Source of the DNA: Sporisorium sorghi | Lineage: Eukaryota > Basidiomycota > Ustilaginomycetes > Ustilaginales > Ustilaginaceae | Direction of reading: 5' to 3' | NCBI GenBank assembly: GCA_023212695.1 | Contig: JALCCG010000007.1 | Coordinates: 1-64,000 of the forward strand | DNA length: 64,000 nt | Shown: positions 47,476 to 55,541 of the stretch, in pieces | Layout of the letters: the number at the start of each line of letters is the position of its first letter | Numbering within the stretch: the stretch's first letter is position 1 | Program-made: the position numbers and the translations under genes | Notes under the pieces: generated by a model | Databases searched by the model: none | Seen by the model: the letters and a program-made list of their open reading frames with translations, nothing else | Told to the model about the DNA's origin: nothing

Positions 47476-48360
47476 TCAATTACCTAAAGCAACTTTGTTT
47501 TCTACTAAATCGAGTAAATATTGTCCATACTCATTTTTTTTAAGCGGGGCTATAATTTTCAACAATTGTTCGTCATTAATATACCCTTTTCGATATACTA
47601 TTTCCTCGATACACGCAACTTTCAGACTTTGACGCTTCTCAATCGTCTGTATAAAATGAGACGCCTCCAACAGTGATTCATGCGTACCTGTATCTAGCCA
47701 AGCAAATCCTCTTCCTAGCAGTTCTACGTGAAGTTTCCCGTTATCCAAATATTCTTTATTAATATCTGTTATTTCCAACTCACCCCTGGCTGAAGGTTTA
47801 ACAGACTTAGCTATGTCTACGACATCATTATCGTAAAAGTAAAGACCTGTTACAGCATAGGAGGATTTCGGGTGCTGTGGCTTTTCTTCTATAGAAATAG
47901 CCTTACTGTCTTGGTCAAATTCAATAACTCCGAATCGTTCTGGATCTCTTACGGCATAGCCAAAAACCGTCGCTCCGACTTTCCTTCTATAGGCACTCTC
48001 AAGCAAATCAGTGAACTTATGTCCGTAAAAAATATTATCTCCGAGCACAAGTGCTACATTGTCATTACCAATAAAACTTTCGCCTATAATAAATGCTTCA
48101 GCTAAACCATTGGGATTTTCCTGAACAGCATAACTAATAGAAACACCTAAATGAGAGCCATCACCTAACAATTTATTAAATAAGGGAGTATCTAATGGAG
48201 TTGAAATGATTAGAATATCTTTAATCCCAGCTAATAATAGTACTGAAAGGGGATAGTAAATCATCGGTTTATCATACACTGGTAAAATCTGCTTTGAAAT
48301 TGCATTAGTTATTGGATATAATCTACTTCCACTTCCTCCTGCTAGTATAATTCCCTTCAA
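47476..48360 (-). CDS. rmlA: Glucose-1-phosphate thymidylyltransferase
   Basis: First step of dTDP-rhamnose synthesis: dTTP plus glucose-1-phosphate gives dTDP-glucose. About 294 residues. [17 protein letters not shown] is the nucleotide-binding start; [14 protein letters not shown] and LGDNIFYG are conserved. TTG at 48360 has AAGGAG 8 nt upstream; an in-frame TTG at 48384 overlaps no ribosome site. It is the first gene of the long minus-strand glycan operon, whose promoter should lie in the 48.36-48.6 kb divergent region. Confidence 0.96.
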   Translation of the reverse strand: MKGIILAGGSGSRLYPITNAISKQILPVYDKPMIYYPLSVLLLAGIKDILIISTPLDTPLFNKLLGDGSHLGVSISYAVQENPNGLAEAFIIGESFIGNDNVALVLGDNIFYGHKFTDLLESAYRRKVGATVFGYAVRDPERFGVIEFDQDSKAISIEEKPQHPKSSYAVTGLYFYDNDVVDIAKSVKPSARGELEITDINKEYLDNGKLHVELLGRGFAWLDTGTHESLLEASHFIQTIEKRQSLKVACIEEIVYRKGYINDEQLLKIIAPLKKNEYGQYLLDLVENKVALGN

Positions 48361-48617
48361 AATCTCCACTCCTTGATGAGTCAATTATTAAGTTATTGAC
48401 AAAAATATTAATGCCTTAAATGTCAAGATAAATAAGAAGATGCTATCTCATTGATAGATGTTTATCTCTCTTCCTACGCCTCTTATAATACTACGATGAC
48501 AGCTTATTACTATACACTATTACGAAGATTAAAAATCAAATACTGGTTATACCTAGCCCCCACTGTTTTTATTATGGTAAAATATTGTCGTATCTCATAA
48601 AAAGGAGAATGGAAACT

Positions 48618-51077
48618 TTGTCTAATCCAGTATACGGTAAACCGGCTAAAAGGTCGATAGAAGTCGAAAAAACATCTGTATTTCAATGGATGTTAATTTT
48701 TGGGATCATTCTTTTTCTAGCATGGACGCCTTTCCAAACGGCTCTATTCAATGGCCCAGAGTTGCAATTCGAGAAACCAATCTTCTGGGCTGCTATTCTA
48801 GCATGTCTCCTAATGTTTCTTTGGACAGCGCAATACTATAAACAAATCAAACTCAAGGATGAAAGAGATTGGCTTGCTGTTGGTGTGCTATTACTACCTC
48901 TAACTTACATACTATCCCTCATCAGCGCTGCTTCCCATAGTCTTGCCATGAATATGATCATCATAAATTGTATTCATGCCATTATGTTCATCATTGGCTT
49001 GTACGTACTCCGTGACAAGTTAGGGAACCGAATCATTCAAAATACAATTATGACCGTAGCATATCTTATTGTTGGTTTCGGTCTACTTCATTGGTTTGGC
49101 CAGGGCAAGACCGCAGGTGCCATTGCGAAATGGTTTTCTAACACGGTCCTAAACGGTACATATACTCATGCTGTAATGACTGACTCTAACGGTCTTCGTC
49201 TGACCTCGGTGTTCCAATACGCGAATACTTATGCAGCTTTTCTAATGGCTTTCTTGTTCGCGGCAGTCTTTTTTGTTACAGCATCTAGAAAATGGCATGG
49301 GCAAGCGTTTCATAGCTTCATGCTGGTGCCAATCATTGTATCGTTGCTCTTAACGTTATCTCGTGGTGGTTTGGTCATGCTGCCAGTAGTATTTGTTCTG
49401 CTGCTCCTATTCCTGAAGCCGGCTAAACAATTATTGTGGATTCTTTATTGTGGTATAGCGGGTGTCACTTCGCTGATCATTTCCAAACCGGTAACAGAGT
49501 TAGGGTTGAATCTGAATGAAACCTTCAACAGCAGCGGTGCCCTTAAGGGCTGGGGCATTTTGCTCGGTGCGTCCGCTATTGTAGGACTTCTTGGATGGGT
49601 CATTCAAAGTTTCATTGCTCCTAAACTGGAGAAAGCATTAAGCAATTGGTCCGCTAAAAAGGCCTCCAACATGTGGATTCCTATCAGTTCCTTAGTTTTG
49701 GGTGGCTTGCTGATCTTCCTATTCATCGGCACCAATCTCAAAAATGTATTGCCACAAAATATCAGCGTCCGGCTCGAAAACATTAACTTCAACCAACATA
49801 GTGTCCTTGAACGGTTCACATTCTACAAGGATGCCATGAAAGTTCTGGCTGACTACCCTATTATCGGTGCTGGCGGAGGCGCTTGGGCTTCACTGTATGA
49901 GCAGTATCAGAACAACCCCTATACAAGTACTCAGGCCCATAACTTCTTCCTTCAATACTTAATAGAGGTTGGTCTTATTGGCTTTCTAGTATTTATGTCA
50001 TTCATTGTGTATATCTTCTATAAATACATCCGAGGGTACGTTCAAACTGATGATGAGGGACGTAACAGTCACTTCCTATATCTCATCTTGGTACTGTCAA
50101 TTTTGATTCACAGTATTTTGGACTTTAACATGAGTTATGTGTTCATGGGGATTCTTGTATTCCTGGGGCTTGGCGGAATGGCTGCCGTAATGGACAGCAA
50201 ACCAATCAAAAAATGGAGTGTACAAGATTCAACAGCAAGAAATATCTACACTGCTGTTGTAGGCCTTGCTTCTATTATTGTACTGATCACTTCCATACGT
50301 TATGTACAGGCTGCCGAAGCTGGCATGGAAGCTCGCAGAATTGTTCAGGTTAGCACATCGTTTGAAGAGATTAAAGCTCCACTGGACAAAGATCTCAGCA
50401 TTCGGCCTAGCCATACGGAATCCGTCCTGCTACTAAACTCATTATATCAATCCGTTTACCAGCAGACTCAGGATGAAAGTTTCTTTCAACTATCTTCGAA
50501 TCTCTTAAATCAGGCACTTGAAGACGAGCCCTATAATAAATCCATATTGAATCGATTGGTACAGAGTTATGAAATGATCCAACAACCAGAACAAGCTTAT
50601 GACATACTTGTGAATAATGCCTATAAATTTAAATGGGACATCAATTGGTATGAGCAGATCATCAATAAAGGGTATGACCTAGGAATGAAAGCCTTAGGAG
50701 AAGGGGATACTGCCGGAAAAGAGAAGTACTTTAATTTTGCAACAGAGGCCTTTGTTAAAGTACAAGAAGGTATTAAGCATTTATCTACATTACCGGAAGG
50801 GCAACTACAGGGTAATCCTTTTGAAAACACACCCGATATGATTCTCCATACAGGCAAAATGTACTTCATGATGAATCAACCGGAGCAAGCAACGGAAGCA
50901 CTTAAGCTTGGCATACAAGAAGATCTCTCGCAAACAACCCAACAAGAAATTGTTCGTTGGTATCTGGCAGCATTGCAAAAGCAAAACTTAAGCGATGATG
51001 GCCTTATGGGGAAACTAGCTCAAGTTGATCCGAATGCGAAGCAAAATGTTCAACAGCTTGCTGATCTTCAATTCTAA
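48618..51077 (+). CDS. O-antigen ligase/polymerase family membrane protein with TPR-like tail
   Basis: About 819 residues. Around twelve membrane helices come first, with the large external loop typical of WaaL/Wzy proteins and the LTLSRGG and QAHNFFLQYLIEVGLIGF motifs. A ~260-residue C-terminal helical, TPR-like domain follows. In S-layer glycosylation clusters such proteins (WsfB, WsaB) transfer the finished glycan to the S-layer protein; polymerase or ligase activity is the alternative. The AAAGGAG site sits 2 nt from ATG 48609 but about 10 nt from TTG 48618, so the TTG is preferred. It is divergent from the rmlA operon. Confidence 0.88.
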   Translation: MSNPVYGKPAKRSIEVEKTSVFQWMLIFGIILFLAWTPFQTALFNGPELQFEKPIFWAAILACLLMFLWTAQYYKQIKLKDERDWLAVGVLLLPLTYILSLISAASHSLAMNMIIINCIHAIMFIIGLYVLRDKLGNRIIQNTIMTVAYLIVGFGLLHWFGQGKTAGAIAKWFSNTVLNGTYTHAVMTDSNGLRLTSVFQYANTYAAFLMAFLFAAVFFVTASRKWHGQAFHSFMLVPIIVSLLLTLSRGGLVMLPVVFVLLLLFLKPAKQLLWILYCGIAGVTSLIISKPVTELGLNLNETFNSSGALKGWGILLGASAIVGLLGWVIQSFIAPKLEKALSNWSAKKASNMWIPISSLVLGGLLIFLFIGTNLKNVLPQNISVRLENINFNQHSVLERFTFYKDAMKVLADYPIIGAGGGAWASLYEQYQNNPYTSTQAHNFFLQYLIEVGLIGFLVFMSFIVYIFYKYIRGYVQTDDEGRNSHFLYLILVLSILIHSILDFNMSYVFMGILVFLGLGGMAAVMDSKPIKKWSVQDSTARNIYTAVVGLASIIVLITSIRYVQAAEAGMEARRIVQVSTSFEEIKAPLDKDLSIRPSHTESVLLLNSLYQSVYQQTQDESFFQLSSNLLNQALEDEPYNKSILNRLVQSYEMIQQPEQAYDILVNNAYKFKWDINWYEQIINKGYDLGMKALGEGDTAGKEKYFNFATEAFVKVQEGIKHLSTLPEGQLQGNPFENTPDMILHTGKMYFMMNQPEQATEALKLGIQEDLSQTTQQEIVRWYLAALQKQNLSDDGLMGKLAQVDPNAKQNVQQLADLQF

Positions 51078-51081
51078 TTAT

Positions 51082-51128
51082 AAAAGGGACAGTTCGTGGT
51101 AGAAAATCTCTACCCAACTGTCCCTTTT
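51082..51128. terminator. Bidirectional terminator
   Basis: A perfect 13-bp stem (51082-51094 with 51116-51128) with a 21-nt loop region and a strong T run on the plus strand. It lies between the O-antigen ligase-like gene and the convergent galU gene. Confidence 0.9.
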
Positions 51129-51156
51129 TTCATATGTTAAGTCTTATAAGATTAAT

Positions 51157-52029
51157 CTACTGAACCTTCGTCAAAACTCCACTCAAATACGCAATCAAAT
51201 CATCTCTCAACTCTTCCCGCTGCAATGCATAATGAATGCTGGTTTCAATAAAACCCAGCTTCTCGCCGACATCATGGCGTATCCCGTCAAAATGGTAGGC
51301 ATAGATGGGGCTGCGATGAGACAAGGTGGAGAGAGCATCGGTCAGTTGAATTTCACCGTTCTTCCCAACCTCCTGATTCTCCAGCAAGTCAAAGATCTCC
51401 GGCGGCAAAATATAACGGCCCATGATGGCCAGATTGGATGGTGCCTCTGCACGGGACGGCTTCTCTACCAATCTTGATGTTTCATAAATTCTTTCCGATT
51501 TCCTTAAGCCATCCACGATCCCGTATCGATCGACTTCGTCCCACTCGACAGGCTGAACGCCCACAATGGCGGATTGATAGGTATCGTAGACCTTCATCAT
51601 CTGCCTCAGGCAAGGCACCTCCGACTCCACGATATCGTCACCGAGCAATACCGCAAACGGCTCGTCTCCAATGAATTTACGCGCACACCAGATCGCATGC
51701 CCAAGACCCTTGGGCTCTTTTTGCCGAATGTAATGGATATCCGCCATATTGGACGGCTTGCGCACCTCTTCGAGAAGCCCCCACTTGCCCTTCTCCGCTA
51801 AATTATGTTCAAGTTCAAATGAGGAATCAAAATGGTCCTCGATCGCCCGCTTTCCTTTACCCGTCACGATGATAATGTCCTCAATGCCGGAAGCCACAGC
51901 TTCTTCTATGATGTATTGGATAGTAGGCTTGTCCACAATAGGAAGCATCTCTTTCGGCATTGCTTTCGTGGCCGGCAGGAACCGCGTGCCCAGTCCCGCG
52001 GCCGGTATGATCGCTTTACGAATGTTCAT
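51157..52029 (-). CDS. galU: UTP-glucose-1-phosphate uridylyltransferase
   Basis: Makes UDP-glucose from UTP and glucose-1-phosphate for cell-surface glycans. 290 residues. [26 protein letters not shown] is the family signature, shown here by its ends; [12 protein letters not shown] and LGDDI are conserved. ATG at 52029 has GGAG 8 nt upstream; the frame opening at 52062 is not supported. It could supply the initiating sugar of the neighbouring glycan cluster. Confidence 0.95.
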   Translation of the reverse strand: MNIRKAIIPAAGLGTRFLPATKAMPKEMLPIVDKPTIQYIIEEAVASGIEDIIIVTGKGKRAIEDHFDSSFELEHNLAEKGKWGLLEEVRKPSNMADIHYIRQKEPKGLGHAIWCARKFIGDEPFAVLLGDDIVESEVPCLRQMMKVYDTYQSAIVGVQPVEWDEVDRYGIVDGLRKSERIYETSRLVEKPSRAEAPSNLAIMGRYILPPEIFDLLENQEVGKNGEIQLTDALSTLSHRSPIYAYHFDGIRHDVGEKLGFIETSIHYALQREELRDDLIAYLSGVLTKVQ

Positions 52030-52101
52030 CCTATCTTCTCCATTCTCGTAAGTCTCCCACATATTGATGACATTGTACCATGAGTCCGATCAAACCTTCG
52101 A

Positions 52102-54066
52102 TTAAAACCGATTTTTATCAAAGACTGGCAGCTTCAGCGTAAAGGCCGAGAACGACTCCTTGGAGTCGGGGAGCACGACGGTCACTACCCCGTCATCAAA
52201 AACATGGCTCGGCAAGGCTGAGGTCGTCGCCTGGTACTTATCTTTCATATCGACCGGAAGCTCCATGAGCACCTTGCCATAATCCCTGCTAGTGATGATA
52301 ACAGGAATTATTTCCCCGTATTCACGGTTAGTCTGCATGCGGATGCTCAAGCTCCGGTCATGATTAAGCACAACTTGCACATTCCCTAATACGGCGCGAT
52401 CCGCCTCGGTCATCTCCCAAGCAAGATCACCCACAAAACCACCGGATCCATCACCCGCCCGTTGAAGCCGCTCCACGATAGCCTGAAAGGCTTGAGGCTC
52501 CGTCTTCATAGCCGCCTCCGTCTTACGCAGCTCATCGCTGATTTGCAGTGTAGTGTTCATGACGTGTCTATTGGCCAGGGCAACCTTTAATCCCAGTTCC
52601 TTATTCCACTGTCCGAGCGGCAGGAACACCTTTCCGTCGACGACCACTTGCTTGTTCTGGCTGGCTGCAAGTTTGCTCGTTCGACTTTCCCGCTTGAACA
52701 GCAGTTCCTTACCCTTCACCTCATATTGGATATGGAATGCATCGGCGAACTCCTTCAGTGGAACGTAATACAGGCCGTTCATGTGGAACGCGGGCTGCCC
52801 TTCATAAGAAAGCACACCGTTACCGGATGTCACCGCGACCGGAAGCGTCAAATAGAATAGGCCCTCATACGAGAAGGAGTCCCAGTAGTGGACCCAATCC
52901 CGGTACTGGTCGTACTCGATTTTGAAATGTTTCCCTTCCGGGACGTAATAGAAGGACGGCGGATAGGCGCCCGGATTAGAAAAATAGTATTCGATGACAT
53001 AGAGCTCATCCGATGCCCACCGAATCCCGGTAACATACGCTTTATATAAGGCGTCATATTGCTGTACCAGCTTCAAGGTTTTAAGATCATACATGTACAC
53101 TTTGCCGTTCTGCGTCTTGTTGACGCCTCCTGAAGGATCCGCAATGATCACCAGGTACTTGCCGCCGGGGGAAACAAAGGTTTTTACTTCCTTGACCAGC
53201 CCCTTATAGAGAGAGACGGTTTTGCCGCCGCTGCGACTTCCCTCCACAGTCCATTGGTAGGTACCGTTTTGGTAACTGTTCTTCCATTTAATCCTGGTCC
53301 CTCCGGCCATAAAACTCTTCGTGGACGTGGATTGCTTGGAATCATATGCCACCCGGTTCTCCGTGACTTTGACCGCGCTGCCCTTCCCTCCGCCGAATGT
53401 AACGTTATAACAGCCGGTCAGCTGGCTATTGGGGCAGTATACGCCAAAATTCTGTGAAGCCGGAGCCGGCGAGAGGCTGTAATCGGTATCCGTCACATCC
53501 TCCGAAGTGATTAACCGCCCCCCGGACAGCTTACGCTTGTTGTCCACCAGTGAGTAATACTGGATTCCGGTTTTTTCCGAATATAAGGAGTACAGGCCGA
53601 GCTGGGCTTCAAGCCCGACTCTTGGCCCCGGCTGGATCTCCTTCACTTTTCGCAGCGACAGGGTGGTGTAATCAAATTCATAAATAATAGTAACTTCACC
53701 TTTTCCTTGGACAGGGCTCTGTACCGCTACGGTATAGGCTTTGAGTCCTTGAGGCGTGTCCGCGACAACCCCATCCTGCATATTGAAACCGTTCGTGGAC
53801 CAAAACCGGTAGTGCGACGGCAACAATGTCTTATCGGTAAAATCATATTCATTCACCTTTTTCATCCCGGTATCAAAGCTGATCCGGGTTGTACGGACCG
53901 TGACTTGATTCTGGGTTCCATCAAAAATGTAGGTTGCCCGGTGCCTTACCTTTTCCTTCCCTTCGGCAGCGGCTGCCGACGCAATCCCCTTCTCTGGCAA
54001 AACGATCAGCAGGGCACATAGCAGCAGAAAAGCAATGCACCTTCTTCTTCTTGTGTTCGTGATCAT
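52102..54066 (-). CDS. Secreted stalk-domain (copper amine oxidase N-like) protein
   Basis: About 654 residues. A basic start and hydrophobic signal peptide end near ASAAAAEG. The body has many short YxF/W-rich strands suggestive of a beta-propeller or repeated beta units (YMYDLKTLKLVQQYD). Near residues 460-530 a stalk domain is seen (YYVPLKEFADAFHIQYE then KVFLPLGQWNKELGLKV), similar to the copper amine oxidase N-terminal domain common in Paenibacillus exported proteins. No catalytic motif. ATG 54066 is chosen over the open frame from 54195 because it yields a signal peptide, although the ribosome site (GGAAGAGAG) is weak. Confidence 0.72.
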   Translation of the reverse strand: MITNTRRRRCIAFLLLCALLIVLPEKGIASAAAAEGKEKVRHRATYIFDGTQNQVTVRTTRISFDTGMKKVNEYDFTDKTLLPSHYRFWSTNGFNMQDGVVADTPQGLKAYTVAVQSPVQGKGEVTIIYEFDYTTLSLRKVKEIQPGPRVGLEAQLGLYSLYSEKTGIQYYSLVDNKRKLSGGRLITSEDVTDTDYSLSPAPASQNFGVYCPNSQLTGCYNVTFGGGKGSAVKVTENRVAYDSKQSTSTKSFMAGGTRIKWKNSYQNGTYQWTVEGSRSGGKTVSLYKGLVKEVKTFVSPGGKYLVIIADPSGGVNKTQNGKVYMYDLKTLKLVQQYDALYKAYVTGIRWASDELYVIEYYFSNPGAYPPSFYYVPEGKHFKIEYDQYRDWVHYWDSFSYEGLFYLTLPVAVTSGNGVLSYEGQPAFHMNGLYYVPLKEFADAFHIQYEVKGKELLFKRESRTSKLAASQNKQVVVDGKVFLPLGQWNKELGLKVALANRHVMNTTLQISDELRKTEAAMKTEPQAFQAIVERLQRAGDGSGGFVGDLAWEMTEADRAVLGNVQVVLNHDRSLSIRMQTNREYGEIIPVIITSRDYGKVLMELPVDMKDKYQATTSALPSHVFDDGVVTVVLPDSKESFSAFTLKLPVFDKNRF

Positions 54067-54130
54067 GCTAAAGTCTCTCTTCCATCTCAAATCGTATATG
54101 AAGCAGCCAAGAAATGACTCCCTTGGACCT

Positions 54131-54613
54131 TTATCGGTTCTTGGTGCGACTTTGGAAAGCCAAGGCCGATATCTTGAGATAGAGAATTCTAGCATTTACC
54201 CATGGAACGGGCAGCCCATCACTTGTACAAAACTTAATTCGACAAAAAACCAAAAAAGTTGATTGCTGATGATAGAAAGAAACGTCTACATCAATAATCT
54301 CGAAATTCACACTGATCCTGTTGGTGGACGTAGGGAACGCTAATCTCGCCGCGCAAAGCGCAGTTATAGAGATCGGTGGCCTCAAATTTGGGCGCAGTGC
54401 AGCTAAATATAATCTTGTTAAAAGTACACCTGCGATCGTGAGACCAGTGAGTGTACCGGAGTAAAGTGTATTTTCAAAGACGGTTTCATATATGGATTGC
54501 ATCCCATACTTGACTACCACCATCACTAACACAAATTCAAGGACCAGCAACAACACCAGCTCTTGCCATGTCCAAGGGTCCTTCTGCTTCCAGGTCTCCG
54601 TTCTGCTCATCAT
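54131..54613 (-). pseudogene. Probably truncated membrane protein under MerR control
   Basis: A 160-codon frame. The first ~75 residues have two clear membrane helices (LVLLLVLEFVLVMVVV and LTGLTIAGVLLTRLYLAAL) and resemble the N-terminus of a CPBP-type or similar membrane protein. The rest lacks helices and is low in family-like features, as if fused to unrelated sequence. The frame overlaps the 5' leader of the stalk-domain gene. GGAGG lies 5-8 nt before the two adjacent ATGs, and a MerR-type promoter points at it, so it was once an expressed gene. Identity of the family is tentative. Confidence 0.5.
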
Positions 54614-54645
54614 CCATTCCTCCAGATTCTCTGTGATATAATTCC

Positions 54646-54676
54646 ACTATAGAGAGTGACGTAACGTCACCTGCAA
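54646..54676 (-). promoter_or_regulatory. MerR-type operator/promoter with 19-bp spacer
   Basis: On the minus strand TTGCAG (54671-54676) and TATAGT (54646-54651) are separated by exactly 19 nt, longer than the usual 17 and typical of MerR-activated promoters. The spacer holds a perfect 7+1+7 dyad (54656-54662, 54664-54670). It lies between the divergent merR-like gene and the truncated membrane gene and reads toward the latter. Confidence 0.9.
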
Positions 54677-54699
54677 GTTTTATGTTCAGGAGGAACGGC

Positions 54700-55449
54700 A
54701 TGAATCGATGGACAACCGGGCAAGTAGCGAAACAGTGGAACATCTCGGTCCGAACGCTGCGCTACTATGATCAGATCGGTCTCTTAAAGCCCAGCGAGAA
54801 GGAAGATAACGGACGCCGTTACTATTCGGAGGACGACCTGTTCGTGCTGGAAAAAATCACGCTTCTTAAATCGTTGGCGCTGCCGCTGGAGGAGATCCAG
54901 AATGTGCTGGACAAGTTATCCTACCGCGATATTTTGACTGCGCATCACAATCATCTGCAGGAACAGCTGTCTTTGTTACAGTCTCATATTTCCAACACCA
55001 CCTCCCTGATCCATATGACCGATCTGGAGGGGGCGCTATCCTGGGAGCGAGTATCCCACCTTGTACAGAACGCACAAGCGAGCGCGAAAAAATGGACGGA
55101 TTATTTCGAGGAAGAAGAGCGTGCCTTTCTACAGCAGGCACTCCCGAATCTCAGCCACAATGACCGGATGACGCAGCAGTACGTCTCACTGCTCCGGAGA
55201 ATAGAGTGGTGCGTACAGCAGGCTATCCTGCCGGAATCCGATGAGGGCTATAATATAGCCAGCGAATTAATGGCGCTGTCCAATGAAACTTTTGGCGGAG
55301 ATGAAGACTTGATGGACAAGTTCTGGGAAGTGCGAAAGCGTCCGGCAGAAGAATCCGGGCTGTATCCTGTCTCGGAAGAGGTGCTGGAATTTGTGGAGCG
55401 GAGCATTGCATATGTGGAAGAACGGAAAAACATTAAAGAGTTGAGATAG
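54700..55449 (+). CDS. MerR family transcriptional regulator
   Basis: 249 residues. The N-terminal winged helix has TGQVAKQWNISVRTLRYYDQIGLLKPS, given here as a recognisable MerR start, then GRRYYSEDDL. A coiled dimerisation helix (residues ~75-110) precedes an all-helical C-terminal effector domain of unknown ligand. No metal-binding Cys pair is seen, so a small organic ligand is more likely. ATG 54700 has AGGAGG 6 nt upstream; the frame to 54682 is not needed. It binds, by inference, the dyad just upstream. Confidence 0.92.
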   Translation: MNRWTTGQVAKQWNISVRTLRYYDQIGLLKPSEKEDNGRRYYSEDDLFVLEKITLLKSLALPLEEIQNVLDKLSYRDILTAHHNHLQEQLSLLQSHISNTTSLIHMTDLEGALSWERVSHLVQNAQASAKKWTDYFEEEERAFLQQALPNLSHNDRMTQQYVSLLRRIEWCVQQAILPESDEGYNIASELMALSNETFGGDEDLMDKFWEVRKRPAEESGLYPVSEEVLEFVERSIAYVEERKNIKELR

Positions 55450-55483
55450 GATAGAAGTTATATTCATATTCTCCAGACAAAAA

Positions 55484-55517
55484 AAGCACATGCCAGCCCA
55501 ATCGCTGGCATGTGCTT
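55484..55517. terminator. Bidirectional terminator
   Basis: A perfect 14-bp stem (55484-55497 with 55504-55517) with a 6-nt loop and A residues ahead. It separates the convergent MerR gene and U32-family gene. Confidence 0.92.
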
Positions 55518-55541
55518 ATATTTCATAAAAATATCTATTCC

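Noticed and set aside
54230..54380. Tail of the truncated membrane gene as a separate gene
   Set aside because: No start, ribosome site or recognisable protein features; it is treated as the foreign end of a truncated gene.
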